From assembly GCA_902789175.1 (NCBI GenBank), contig CADANF010000022.1, positions 1,028 to 37,346 on the forward strand: 36,319 nucleotides of DNA. Reading direction: 5' to 3'. This DNA is from an uncultured Lachnospiraceae bacterium. Its GTDB lineage: Bacteria > Bacillota > Clostridia > Lachnospirales > Lachnospiraceae. The notes under the pieces were generated by a model, which had not been told where the DNA came from, searched no databases, and worked only from the letters and a program-made list of their open reading frames with translations. Positions 17,094-24,776 of the stretch are shown in pieces; position 1 is the stretch's first letter, and each line of letters starts with the position of its first letter. The translations under genes were made by a program, and so were the position numbers.

Positions 17094-17759
17094 TTATTTA
17101 TCGCTCCCTTCCTTTTTTCCTTTAGTAGGAAGTACTTCACCATGATAGATCCATGTCTTAACTCCGACTTTACCGTATGTTGTATCAGCTTCAGCAAAAC
17201 CGTAATCGATATTTGCACGAAGTGTCTGAAGAGGAATTGTTCCATCACTGTATGTTTCTTTTCTTGCAATATCAGCACCACCGAGACGTCCTGAAACTGA
17301 TGCCTTGATACCAAGTGCTCCAGCCTTCATTGTTCTTCCCATGCATGACTTCATTGCACGTCTGAAAGAAATACGATTCTCAAGCTGCTGTGCGATGTTT
17401 TCAGCTACGAGCTGTGCATCGAGATCTGGCTTCTTGATTTCCTTGATATCGATGATAAGCTTCTTTGCTGTAAGCTTCTGAACGTCTGCTTTAACCTTCT
17501 CGATTTCAGCACCGCCCTTACCGATTACAACACCTGGCTTAGCTGTGTAAACACTTACTTTAACTCTGTCTCTTGTTCTCTCTATATCGATCTTAGATAC
17601 ATTTGCATCATAAAGTCTCTTCTTTAAGAACTTTCTGATGTTGTAATCTTCAACAAGGTTGTTTGAGAATTCTTCATTCTTTGTATCTGCATACCACTTA
17701 GAATTCCAATCCTTGATGACGCCGACTCTTAAACCATGTGGATTAACTTTCTGACCCAT
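17094..17759 (-). CDS. rpsC: 30S ribosomal protein S3
   Basis: 221 residues from [20 protein letters not shown]. The KH domain holds the GKGG motif ([20 protein letters not shown]), and [20 protein letters not shown] is near the end. S3 forms part of the mRNA entry pore and its helicase activity. An in-frame ATG eight codons earlier exists, but AGGAGG just before 17759 and the family N-terminus support this start. Confidence 0.97.
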   Translation of the reverse strand: MGQKVNPHGLRVGVIKDWNSKWYADTKNEEFSNNLVEDYNIRKFLKKRLYDANVSKIDIERTRDRVKVSVYTAKPGVVIGKGGAEIEKVKADVQKLTAKKLIIDIKEIKKPDLDAQLVAENIAQQLENRISFRRAMKSCMGRTMKAGALGIKASVSGRLGGADIARKETYSDGTIPLQTLRANIDYGFAEADTTYGKVGVKTWIYHGEVLPTKGKKEGSDK

Positions 17760-17769
17760 GCTTCTCCTC

Positions 17770-18156
17770 CTATCTCTCGTCAAGTACTACTGTAATGTGA
17801 CTTGTTCTCTTTTCGATTCTGTATGCTCTACCCTGAGCTCTTGGATGAATTCTCTTCATTGTAGGGCCCTTGTTAGCGAAGCATTCAGCTACGTAAAGGT
17901 TTTCAGCTTTCATGCCGTTATTATTTTCAGCATTTGCTACAGCAGACTTAAGAAGCTTTAAGATAACTTCTGAAGCATATCTATTGTTATAAGAAAGAAT
18001 ACCAATTGCTGTATTTACATCCTTGCCTCTGATCGCATCAAGTACGAAGCAAGCCTTTGTTACAGAGACCCTAGCGTAAGAAATAGTAGCTGAAGGTCTT
18101 ACATCTTTGTTCTCATTTCTAAGTCTTTTAATCTGACTTCTATGTCCCTTTGCCAT
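17770..18156 (-). CDS. rplV: 50S ribosomal protein L22
   Basis: 128 residues: [20 protein letters not shown] at the start of the core and [20 protein letters not shown] in the hairpin that lines the exit tunnel, where macrolides and stalling peptides act. The tunnel-tip residues look ordinary. GGAGG precedes the ATG; it lies between rpsS and rpsC. Confidence 0.98.
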   Translation of the reverse strand: MAKGHRSQIKRLRNENKDVRPSATISYARVSVTKACFVLDAIRGKDVNTAIGILSYNNRYASEVILKLLKSAVANAENNNGMKAENLYVAECFANKGPTMKRIHPRAQGRAYRIEKRTSHITVVLDER

Positions 18157-18169
18157 TTATTTCTCCTCC

Positions 18170-18445
18170 TTATCTCTTCTTTTCTGCGTCCTTGCCATGA
18201 CCTCTGAAAGTTCTTGTTGCAACGAACTCACCGAGCTTGTGACCAACCATATCCTCTGTAATGAATACAGGAACATGCTTTCTACCATCATATACTGCTA
18301 TTGTATGACCAACGAATGAAGGGAAGACTGTTGATCTTCTTGACCATGTCTTAACAACTTCATTTTCACCCTTCTGGTTAAGCTCATCAATCTTCTTTAA
18401 TAAGCTTGCATCTGCGAATGGTCCTTTTTTTACTGAACGAGCCAT
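18170..18445 (-). CDS. rpsS: 30S ribosomal protein S19
   Basis: 91 residues: [20 protein letters not shown], then [20 protein letters not shown] and [17 protein letters not shown]19 partners S13 in the 30S head. Length and motifs are standard. It follows rplB by 11 bases. Confidence 0.98.
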   Translation of the reverse strand: MARSVKKGPFADASLLKKIDELNQKGENEVVKTWSRRSTVFPSFVGHTIAVYDGRKHVPVFITEDMVGHKLGEFVATRTFRGHGKDAEKKR

Positions 18446-18456
18446 AATCTTCCTCC

Positions 18457-19302
18457 TTACTGACCGATGTTCTTGCCTGATCTTGTTCTAACGATCATCT
18501 TGTTAGATTTGTTCTTAAGCTTTCTTGTCTTAAGTCCAAGTGCTGGCTTACCCCATGGAGTTAATGGGCCAGAACGTCCGATTGGAGCTCTACCTTCACC
18601 ACCACCGTGTGGATGGTCATTAGGGTTCATAACAGAACCACGAACTGTTGGGCGGATACCCATATGACGCTTACGTCCTGCTTTACCAATGTTAACAAGT
18701 GAATGCTCGATGTTACCAACTGTTCCGATTGTTGCACGTGCTCCAACTGGAACATATCTCATTTCGCCTGAAGGAAGACGAAGTGTTGCATACTTTCCTT
18801 CTCTAGCCATGAGCTGAGCTGAGTTACCAGCTGAACGAACAAGCTGTCCGCCCTTGCCAGGAACGAGCTCTACGTTGTGTACTTCTGTACCAACTGGAAT
18901 AGATGAAAGAGGAAGGCAGTTACCAACCTTAACTTCTGCGTCAGCACCGTTCATTACTGTATCGCCAACCTTAAGTCCTGATGGAGCAAGGATATAAGCC
19001 TTCTCACCGTCAGCATAAGCGATAAGAGCGATGTTAGCTGTTCTGTTTGGATCGTACTCGATACCAACAACCTTAGCTGGAATACCATCTTTATTTCTCT
19101 TAAAATCAACTAATCTATATTTCTGTCTGTTTCCGCCACCATGGTGTCTAACTGTAATCTTACCCTGATTGTTACGGCCTGCAGTCTTCTTCTTTGAAAC
19201 AAGAAGAGACTTCTCAGGAGTTGTCTTTGTGATAACAGCAAAGTCAAGACCTGTCATATTCCTTCTAGAAGGTGTATATGGGGTATAAACTTTAATTCCC
19301 AT
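18457..19302 (-). CDS. rplB: 50S ribosomal protein L2
   Basis: 281 residues. [20 protein letters not shown] and the C-terminal [19 protein letters not shown] carry the residues close to the peptidyl-transferase centre, including the conserved HPHGGGEG loop. L2 is required for subunit joining and catalysis. AAAGGAG precedes the ATG. It follows rplW by 32 bases. Confidence 0.98.
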   Translation of the reverse strand: MGIKVYTPYTPSRRNMTGLDFAVITKTTPEKSLLVSKKKTAGRNNQGKITVRHHGGGNRQKYRLVDFKRNKDGIPAKVVGIEYDPNRTANIALIAYADGEKAYILAPSGLKVGDTVMNGADAEVKVGNCLPLSSIPVGTEVHNVELVPGKGGQLVRSAGNSAQLMAREGKYATLRLPSGEMRYVPVGARATIGTVGNIEHSLVNIGKAGRKRHMGIRPTVRGSVMNPNDHPHGGGEGRAPIGRSGPLTPWGKPALGLKTRKLKNKSNKMIVRTRSGKNIGQ

Positions 19303-19334
19303 TTTGTTTCTCCTTTCAAAATCCTAATTAGTTT

Positions 19335-19634
19335 TTACAGACCTTCGAAGATCTCGATGTCCTTTGAGTCTGCTGTAAGCTGTACATAAGCTTTCTTGAA
19401 CTTAGCTGTCTTACCTGTTGTAGCTCCACGTCTCTTTGTCTTTCCGTCGTAGTTAACTGTGTTAACCTTAGCTACCTTTGTTCCTTCGAACATCTTCTCT
19501 ACAGCTTCTGCTACCTGATTCTTTGTAGCTGATGGATGAACAAGGAATGTGTACTTCTTTTCTGACATAGCGTTCATAGATTTCTCTGTAAGAACAGGTT
19601 TTAATATAACGTCATAATACTTGATATCTGCCAT
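19335..19634 (-). CDS. rplW: 50S ribosomal protein L23
   Basis: 99 residues: [20 protein letters not shown] at the start and [20 protein letters not shown] in the loop. L23 is the tunnel-exit docking site of trigger factor and SRP. Its ATG overlaps the rplD stop by one base (ATGA-type junction), so translation is coupled. Confidence 0.98.
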   Translation of the reverse strand: MADIKYYDVILKPVLTEKSMNAMSEKKYTFLVHPSATKNQVAEAVEKMFEGTKVAKVNTVNYDGKTKRRGATTGKTAKFKKAYVQLTADSKDIEIFEGL

Positions 19635-20254
19635 TATGCGTACACCTCCTCAATTGCTTTAACAGCATCCTTTGTAATAACTAATGAATCATGCTTAAGG
19701 ATGTCATAAACATTTATTGTGCTGCTAATTGTTGTATCTACAGCTGGGATATTTCTAGCTGAAAGAACAACATTATCATTCTTATCTTTTGTAACTACTA
19801 ATGCAGATTCAGCCTTAAGGTTATCAAGAACCTTTACGAAGGCTGCTGTCTTAGGAGCTTCAAGATTTAATTCATCAACAACGATTAACTTGTTGTCCTG
19901 TACCTTTGATGAAAGTACTGAGAAAAGAGCGATCTGCTTCTCTCTCTTGTTAAGCTTCTGAGAATAATCTCTTGGCTTTGGTGCGAATACAACTCCGCCA
20001 CCTGTCCACTGTGGAGATCTTGTTGAACCCTGTCTTGCATGTCCAGTACCCTTCTGTCTCCAAGGCTTCTTTCCGCCTCCTGAAACTTCTGAACGAGTCT
20101 TAGCACTCTGTGTACCCTGACGATTGTTAGCAAGAATTGTAACAACTGCCTTATGGACGATATTTTCATTTATTTCAACACCGAAGATGTTGTCAGAAAG
20201 GTCGATCTTCTCAACTTCTTTACCATCAGTGTTATAAACTGCTACTGTTGCCAT
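19634..20254 (-). CDS. rplD: 50S ribosomal protein L4
   Basis: 206 residues. [20 protein letters not shown] and [20 protein letters not shown] form the tunnel loop; the C-terminal half is the globular domain. In gamma-proteobacteria L4 represses its own S10 operon by binding the leader, so it is a natural candidate ligand for the leader before rpsJ here. AGGAGG lies before the ATG. Confidence 0.98.
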   Translation of the reverse strand: MATVAVYNTDGKEVEKIDLSDNIFGVEINENIVHKAVVTILANNRQGTQSAKTRSEVSGGGKKPWRQKGTGHARQGSTRSPQWTGGGVVFAPKPRDYSQKLNKREKQIALFSVLSSKVQDNKLIVVDELNLEAPKTAAFVKVLDNLKAESALVVTKDKNDNVVLSARNIPAVDTTISSTINVYDILKHDSLVITKDAVKAIEEVYA

Positions 20255-20285
20255 CTAAATGTTTCCTCCTTCCTAAAAAGTACTA

Positions 20286-20969
20286 TTAATTAGACTTTAC
20301 TGTTTCGCGAACAATAACTAATGACTTCTTAGGTCCTGGGACAGCACCCTTGACTAAAATTACGTCATTCTCTTTATCTATCTTAACTATCTCAAGGTTC
20401 TGAACAGTTACTCTAACTGAACCAGCGTGTCCGGCCATCTTCTTGCCCTTTCTAACACGACCTGGAGTAGTTGCAGGACCGTTTGAACCAGCATGGCGAT
20501 GATACTTTGAACCATGTCCTGAAGGACCTGACTTAAGGCCATGTCTCTTCATTCCACCAGCGTATCCTTTACCCTTTGAAGTAGCAGTAACATCAATCTT
20601 GTCACCCTCTTCAAAGATATCAGCTGTAATAACGCTTTCACCAGCCTTATATTCAGCTGAATTCTCAAACTTGAACTCTCTTACGAACTGCTTTGGTGTT
20701 GTTCCGGCTTTCTTTGCGTGTCCAACTTCAGCCTTTGTAGCACCATGAGGATTTCTGATAACTTTCTTACCAGCGCCATCCTTTGTAGTTACTTTTTCTT
20801 TCTTTTCTTTGAAGCCAACCTGAACTGCTTCATATCCATCGTTTTCAACAGTCTTAACCTGTAATACTGCACAAGGTCCAGCCTGTAAAACTGTTACTGG
20901 TGTAAGAACACCCTTTTCGTCGAAGATCTGAGTCATTCCGACTTTCTCAGCGAGTATCGCTTTCTTCAT
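20286..20969 (-). CDS. rplC: 50S ribosomal protein L3
   Basis: 227 residues: [20 protein letters not shown] at the start and [20 protein letters not shown] in the loop reaching the peptidyl-transferase centre. A Lys-rich insertion (about residues 60-95, [20 protein letters not shown]) makes it slightly longer than the usual 205-215. GGAGG lies before the ATG. It is separated from rpsJ by an unusually long 172-base spacer. Confidence 0.98.
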   Translation of the reverse strand: MKKAILAEKVGMTQIFDEKGVLTPVTVLQAGPCAVLQVKTVENDGYEAVQVGFKEKKEKVTTKDGAGKKVIRNPHGATKAEVGHAKKAGTTPKQFVREFKFENSAEYKAGESVITADIFEEGDKIDVTATSKGKGYAGGMKRHGLKSGPSGHGSKYHRHAGSNGPATTPGRVRKGKKMAGHAGSVRVTVQNLEIVKIDKENDVILVKGAVPGPKKSLVIVRETVKSN

Positions 20970-21141
20970 TTGTTTTTCCTCCTAAATAGAATTTACAGCG
21001 GATTACCATCAACACAGGTATTGGTAATCATACTAAATCGCATCATTCCGTTCATTCTTAAACGGGACTGCTTTTAGGTACAACTGTTTGTCTTTTTTTG
21101 TGGTAGATTAGACCACATCAATTTACATTGGTTAAGAAGAT
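20970..21141 (-). promoter_or_regulatory. Structured rpsJ-rplC spacer
   Basis: 172 non-coding bases where S10 and L3 genes are normally nearly adjacent. Three hairpins are visible: 21099-21104 with 21112-21117 (six base pairs), 21048-21052 with 21061-21065 (five) and 21001-21007 with 21023-21029 (seven, just upstream of the rplC ribosome-binding site). None is followed by a T-run. No convincing promoter was found. Confidence 0.45.
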
Positions 21142-21453
21142 TTATTTCATCTTCATATCGATATAAACACCAGCTGATACATCCATCTTACGAAGAGCAT
21201 CAATTGTCTTCTGATTTGGATTGATGATATCGATGAGTCTCTTGTGAGTTCTCTGTTCGAACTGTTCTCTTGAATCCTTATACTTGTGAACAGCTCTTAA
21301 GATTGTAACTTTCTCAACCTTTGTTGGCATTGGAACAGGCCCTGAAACCTTAACGTTTGTTCCCTTAACAGCGTCGATAATCTCCTTCGCTGCCTGATCA
21401 ATTAACTTATGATCATATGCCTTTAATGTGATTCTCATGATCTGATTTGCCAT
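21142..21453 (-). CDS. rpsJ: 30S ribosomal protein S10
   Basis: 103 residues: [20 protein letters not shown], then [20 protein letters not shown] and the long loop [17 protein letters not shown]10 lies in the 30S head and doubles as NusE in antitermination. It is the first gene of the S10-spc-alpha cluster. Its AAGGAGG site is 11 bases upstream, separated from the ATG by seven T, and lies in a hairpin at the end of a long leader. Confidence 0.98.
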   Translation of the reverse strand: MANQIMRITLKAYDHKLIDQAAKEIIDAVKGTNVKVSGPVPMPTKVEKVTILRAVHKYKDSREQFEQRTHKRLIDIINPNQKTIDALRKMDVSAGVYIDMKMK

Positions 21454-21694
21454 AAAAAAAGCCGCCTCCTTTTCGCACTTTTTGATAATTTAGTACGACA
21501 AGCGGTGACTGTACAACTTTCCCGTGTGTGTCCTAATAATAATATCAGAACAAAACACGTCATCTCTGAATTTATTCAGATGGTAATTGTTACAGTGACT
21601 TGTCGCCAGTTTCTCTGAACTTGACATTCGCTCCACGAAATTACCTGCGAGGCCGCAGCAACTTCCGTTTCCACGCTATCAATGTCACAGCAAG
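21454..21694 (-). promoter_or_regulatory. Long structured 5' leader of the S10 operon
   Basis: About 240 untranslated bases from the promoter to the rpsJ ATG. Visible pairings: domain 1 closed by GACATT/AATGTC (21681-21686 with 21623-21628) and tipped by CTGCG-GCCT-CGCAG (21645-21658); domain 2 closed by CGACAAG/CTTGTCG (21599-21605 with 21496-21502) and ACTGTA/TACAGT (21591-21596 with 21508-21513); and a final hairpin pairing 21475-21483 with the T-run near 21456-21465, holding the ribosome-binding site in its loop. The GCCT tetraloop can pair with AGGC in that site. Probably an autoregulatory r-protein leader; the ligand is not known. Confidence 0.65.
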
Positions 21695-21698
21695 AGTT

Positions 21699-21727
21699 AT
21701 TATATAACAGAAAAAAGCCCTTTGCAA
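21699..21727 (-). promoter_or_regulatory. Main promoter of the S10 operon
   Basis: TTGCAA (21727-21722), 17 bases, then a perfect TATAAT (21704-21699). The start would fall at about 21691-21694. The -35 element lies across the loop of the terminator of the preceding gene. Confidence 0.8.
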
Positions 21728-21739
21728 GGGCTTTTTTTT
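21711..21739. terminator. Bidirectional terminator after the RlmI-like gene
   Basis: Perfect 12-base arms (21711-21722 with 21726-21737), TGC loop, T-run on both strands (A6 to the left, T8 to the right). It ends the transcript of the methyltransferase gene that stops at 21764, and separates it from the S10 operon. Confidence 0.92.
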
Positions 21740-21763
21740 AAATATTTATATGAATTTTCTGTG

Positions 21764-22669
21764 TTAATTACCTGCACCAATCCACCTTCCAGATGCACCA
21801 CATGGAAGAACCAGCCCGGATTCTGTTACCGGAAGTCCTACTTCATCCGAAATAACATCTCCCTCATGCTTCTTTCCTATAAGGGTTCCTATCATATAAG
21901 TAAGAACCGCCGGCTGAAGTCCTGTTGTATAAGAATTTATAAGAAAAAACAAAGGATCATCTGATAACAGCATTGATGCTTTTTCAATAAGAGGATAAAC
22001 ACTTTCCTCTATCTTCCATATTTCTCCTTTAGGCCCTCTTCCATAAGAAGGAGGGTCCATTATTATAGCATCATAATGATTGCCTCTTCTTATTTCTCTT
22101 TCAACAAATTTCATGCAGTCATCCACAAGCCATCTTATCGGTGCTTCTGCAAGGCCAGAGGAAGCAGCATTTTCTTTAGCCCACGAAACCATTCCTTTAG
22201 AAGCATCTACGTGAGTAACTTTGGCTCCTGCCGCAGCCGCTGCAATTGTAGCACCACCCGTATAGGCAAAAAGATTTAATACCTTTATCTCTCTTCCTTT
22301 ATCAACCGCTCTCTTTATAATAGGAAAGAACCAATCCCAGTTAGCTGCCTGTTCCGGAAAAAGTCCGGTATGTTTAAATGAGAAAGGTTTTAAATTAAAT
22401 GTAAGGCTGTCTCCTGAAATGCCCTTGTCTATAAGCTTATAATTTATAGACCACTCTTCTGGAAGATCATGGAATTCCCATTCTCCTCCCCCTTTGGCAC
22501 TTCTATGATAATGGCCGTTCAGCCTTTTCCACTCTTTTCTTTCTCTTGGAGTACTCCATATTACCTGTGGATCCGGACGAAGTAATATATACTTTCCCCA
22601 TCTTTCTAATTTTTCTCCACGAGAAGTATCAAGCACTTCATAATCTTTCCATCTATCTGCTATAAACAT
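21764..22669 (-). CDS. Class I SAM-dependent rRNA methyltransferase, RlmI-like (COG1092)
   Basis: A 301-residue protein. The SAM-binding motif I is LNLFAYTGGATIAAAAAGAK, motif II ends in THVDAS, and motif IV is IIMDPPSYGRG, as in the RlmI/RlmK family of 23S rRNA cytosine-C5 methyltransferases. Unlike E. coli RlmI it has no N-terminal PUA domain; instead the first 100 residues (WSTPRERKEWKRLNGHYHRS) are family-specific, a type common in Firmicutes. The target nucleotide cannot be read from sequence. It starts four bases after the citrate synthase stop, so the two are co-transcribed, and a strong terminator follows. Confidence 0.85.
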   Translation of the reverse strand: MFIADRWKDYEVLDTSRGEKLERWGKYILLRPDPQVIWSTPRERKEWKRLNGHYHRSAKGGGEWEFHDLPEEWSINYKLIDKGISGDSLTFNLKPFSFKHTGLFPEQAANWDWFFPIIKRAVDKGREIKVLNLFAYTGGATIAAAAAGAKVTHVDASKGMVSWAKENAASSGLAEAPIRWLVDDCMKFVEREIRRGNHYDAIIMDPPSYGRGPKGEIWKIEESVYPLIEKASMLLSDDPLFFLINSYTTGLQPAVLTYMIGTLIGKKHEGDVISDEVGLPVTESGLVLPCGASGRWIGAGN

Positions 22670-22673
22670 TAAT

Positions 22674-24038
22674 CTACCAGTTTCTTTCTTCTATAGGAAG
22701 ATATTCTTTATGACTGCCTACATATTTATAAGCAGGACGAATTATCTTTCCATTATTAACAAGTTCCTCAATTCTATGTGCACTCCAACCTGCAATACGT
22801 GATATTGCAAAAAGAGGAGTAAATAATTCCATAGGTATCTTTAACATTGTATATACGAATCCACTATAAAAGTCAACATTCGCACATACCGGCTTCTTTA
22901 AGTCTCTTCCAGCTGAAAGAAGCTCTTTTGCTATATTTTCTACTCTTTCATAAAGAGCAAATTCTTTTTCATATCCTTCTTCTACAGAAAGACGTCTTGC
23001 ATATTCCTTTAAAATGATAGCTCTAGGATCAGATACCGAATAAACCGCATGTCCCATACCATAGATAAGTCCCGAATGGTCAAAGCCCTTTCTATCAAGA
23101 AGGCCCTGAAGATATTTTCTTATCTGCTTATCATTTTCCCAATCAGAAATGTTACTCTTTAAGTCAGCAAACATCTGCTGAACTTTGAGATTTGCACCGC
23201 CATGTCTTGGTCCTTTAAGGGAGCCAAGAGATGCAGCAACCGTTGAATAAGTATCTGTTCCCGTTGATGAGATAACATGTGTAGTAAATGTAGAGTTATT
23301 ACCACCACCGTGTTCTGCATGTATCACAAGACAGATATCAAGCACCTGAGCTTCAAGTTCTGTATACTTTGCATCTGGTCTAAGAAGTCGAAGGATATTT
23401 TCTGCCGTTGATAATTCTGTCTTTGGTCTATGCACGATAAGCGATGAATCAAGGAATTTATGCCTGTAAGACTGATATCCATAAGCCGCTATTACAGGAA
23501 ATCTTGCAATAAGCGATAATGACTGTTTTAATACATGCCTTACACTGATATCATCCGGATCATTATCATAAGAATAAAGAGTAAGTACACATCTCTCTAA
23601 AACATTCATGATATTCTTACTTGGAGCTTTCATGATAACATCACGGTTGAAATTATCCGGAAGCGCTCTTAAGTCTCCAATGACCTTCATGAATTCATTT
23701 AATTCATCATTAGTTGGAAGTTCACCAAACAAAAGAAGGAATACAGTTTCTTCAAAACCATGCTTACTCCCATGGAATCCTTTGACAAGATCTTCAACAT
23801 TATACCCCTGAAAGTATAATTGTCCAGGAATAGGCACGCGGCTTCCATCGCTCTTCGTTTCAAAACCATTAACGTCTGAGATTTCTGTAAGTCCGGTAAG
23901 TACACCTTTACCATTAGCTTCACGAAGTCCTCTTTTTACATCAAACTTTGAATAAAGTCTCTGATCGATCTGACCTGAATCTGCGCAAAATTCAACGTAT
24001 TTATCAACGAGATCATTAAATTCCGAGCTGCTGTACAT
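22674..24038 (-). CDS. gltA: Citrate synthase (citrate/2-methylcitrate synthase family)
   Basis: A 454-residue enzyme condensing acetyl-CoA with oxaloacetate. The active-site blocks are intact: HAEHGGGNNSTFTTHVISST (first catalytic His), GMGHAVYSVSDPRA (second His) and ANVDFYSGFVYTML (catalytic Asp). The gene is longer than the 370-430 of many bacterial forms because of N-terminal residues; this long form is common in Lachnospiraceae. Use of propionyl-CoA cannot be excluded from sequence. GGAGG-like AGGAGGAAAA precedes the ATG. Upstream lies a block of 15-base repeats that contains promoter-like sequence. In this anaerobe it most likely feeds the glutamate branch. Confidence 0.92.
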   Translation of the reverse strand: MYSSSEFNDLVDKYVEFCADSGQIDQRLYSKFDVKRGLREANGKGVLTGLTEISDVNGFETKSDGSRVPIPGQLYFQGYNVEDLVKGFHGSKHGFEETVFLLLFGELPTNDELNEFMKVIGDLRALPDNFNRDVIMKAPSKNIMNVLERCVLTLYSYDNDPDDISVRHVLKQSLSLIARFPVIAAYGYQSYRHKFLDSSLIVHRPKTELSTAENILRLLRPDAKYTELEAQVLDICLVIHAEHGGGNNSTFTTHVISSTGTDTYSTVAASLGSLKGPRHGGANLKVQQMFADLKSNISDWENDKQIRKYLQGLLDRKGFDHSGLIYGMGHAVYSVSDPRAIILKEYARRLSVEEGYEKEFALYERVENIAKELLSAGRDLKKPVCANVDFYSGFVYTMLKIPMELFTPLFAISRIAGWSAHRIEELVNNGKIIRPAYKYVGSHKEYLPIEERNW

Positions 24039-24091
24039 GCCCTTTTTCCTCCTGTCTTATATCTGCAAACAAAAACTTCTTTCTATAATTA

Positions 24092-24151
24092 GTAATTCTA
24101 TAAATTGTAATTCTATAAATTGTAATTCTATAAATAGCAATTCTAAATCTT
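24092..24151. repeat. 15-bp tandem repeat upstream of citrate synthase
   Basis: GTAATTCTATAAATT occurs at 24092-24106 and 24107-24121, with a one-base variant at 24122-24136 and a decayed copy at 24137-24151. On the minus strand each unit carries TATAGAAT, resembling a -10 element. One pairing gives TTGCTA, 17 bases, TATAGA, a possible gltA promoter. Copy number could vary between strains. Confidence 0.8.
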
Positions 24152-24176
24152 AAAACCCGACTATAATTTTCTTTGA

Positions 24177-24776
24177 TCAGATTTCAATTATAAGCCGCTC
24201 ATAAGCGTTATATACTGTTGTATTCTTATACTTGTCTTCTCTTTTAAAATCCCTGCCATAATTTTTATGGACATGTCCATGAATAAATGCCTTAGGACTA
24301 TATTCATCCAACAGATCTCTGAAACATTCAAACCCCATATGAGGTCTGTCCTCACAGTCATTTATCCCCCTGGCCGGGGAATGGGCAACCAGAATGTCAA
24401 AGCCTCCTGTTTTTTTCAGCTTTTTCCTTAACTTCTTTACCCTTTTATACATATCTTTCTCACTATACTGATACTCACCGTAGTTATAAAGCATACTTCC
24501 GCCAAGCCCGGCAATTCTCAGTCCCTTATAGACAATAACTGTATCTTCTAACGAATCACAGCCCTCCGGAGGAGTATCATCATAACACGAATCATGATTG
24601 CCATGTACATATAACAATGGACATTTGGCATAGGTGGCAAGAAAAGATAAATATTGCGGTGCCAGATCTCCTGCAGAGATGATAAGGTCGATACCTTCTA
24701 ATTTACTTTTTTCAAAAAAGTCCCACAAATAGCGTGACTCAACATCAGCTAATGCTAATATCCTCATCGTCATCAT
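24177..24776 (-). CDS. Calcineurin-like metallophosphoesterase
   Basis: A 199-residue cytoplasmic phosphoesterase. The metal-binding motifs are ISAGDLAP, VHGNHDS, LVAHSPARG and HGHVHKNYG. The first motif, normally Asp-x-His, reads ADVESRY, so the His is replaced by Glu; the Asp is kept. The substrate is unknown, probably a phosphodiester or phosphoprotein. The start at 24776 has AAAGG eight bases upstream and overlaps the end of the BMP fusion gene by 32 bases, which implies translational coupling and a linked role. Confidence 0.85.
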   Translation of the reverse strand: MMTMRILALADVESRYLWDFFEKSKLEGIDLIISAGDLAPQYLSFLATYAKCPLLYVHGNHDSCYDDTPPEGCDSLEDTVIVYKGLRIAGLGGSMLYNYGEYQYSEKDMYKRVKKLRKKLKKTGGFDILVAHSPARGINDCEDRPHMGFECFRDLLDEYSPKAFIHGHVHKNYGRDFKREDKYKNTTVYNAYERLIIEI

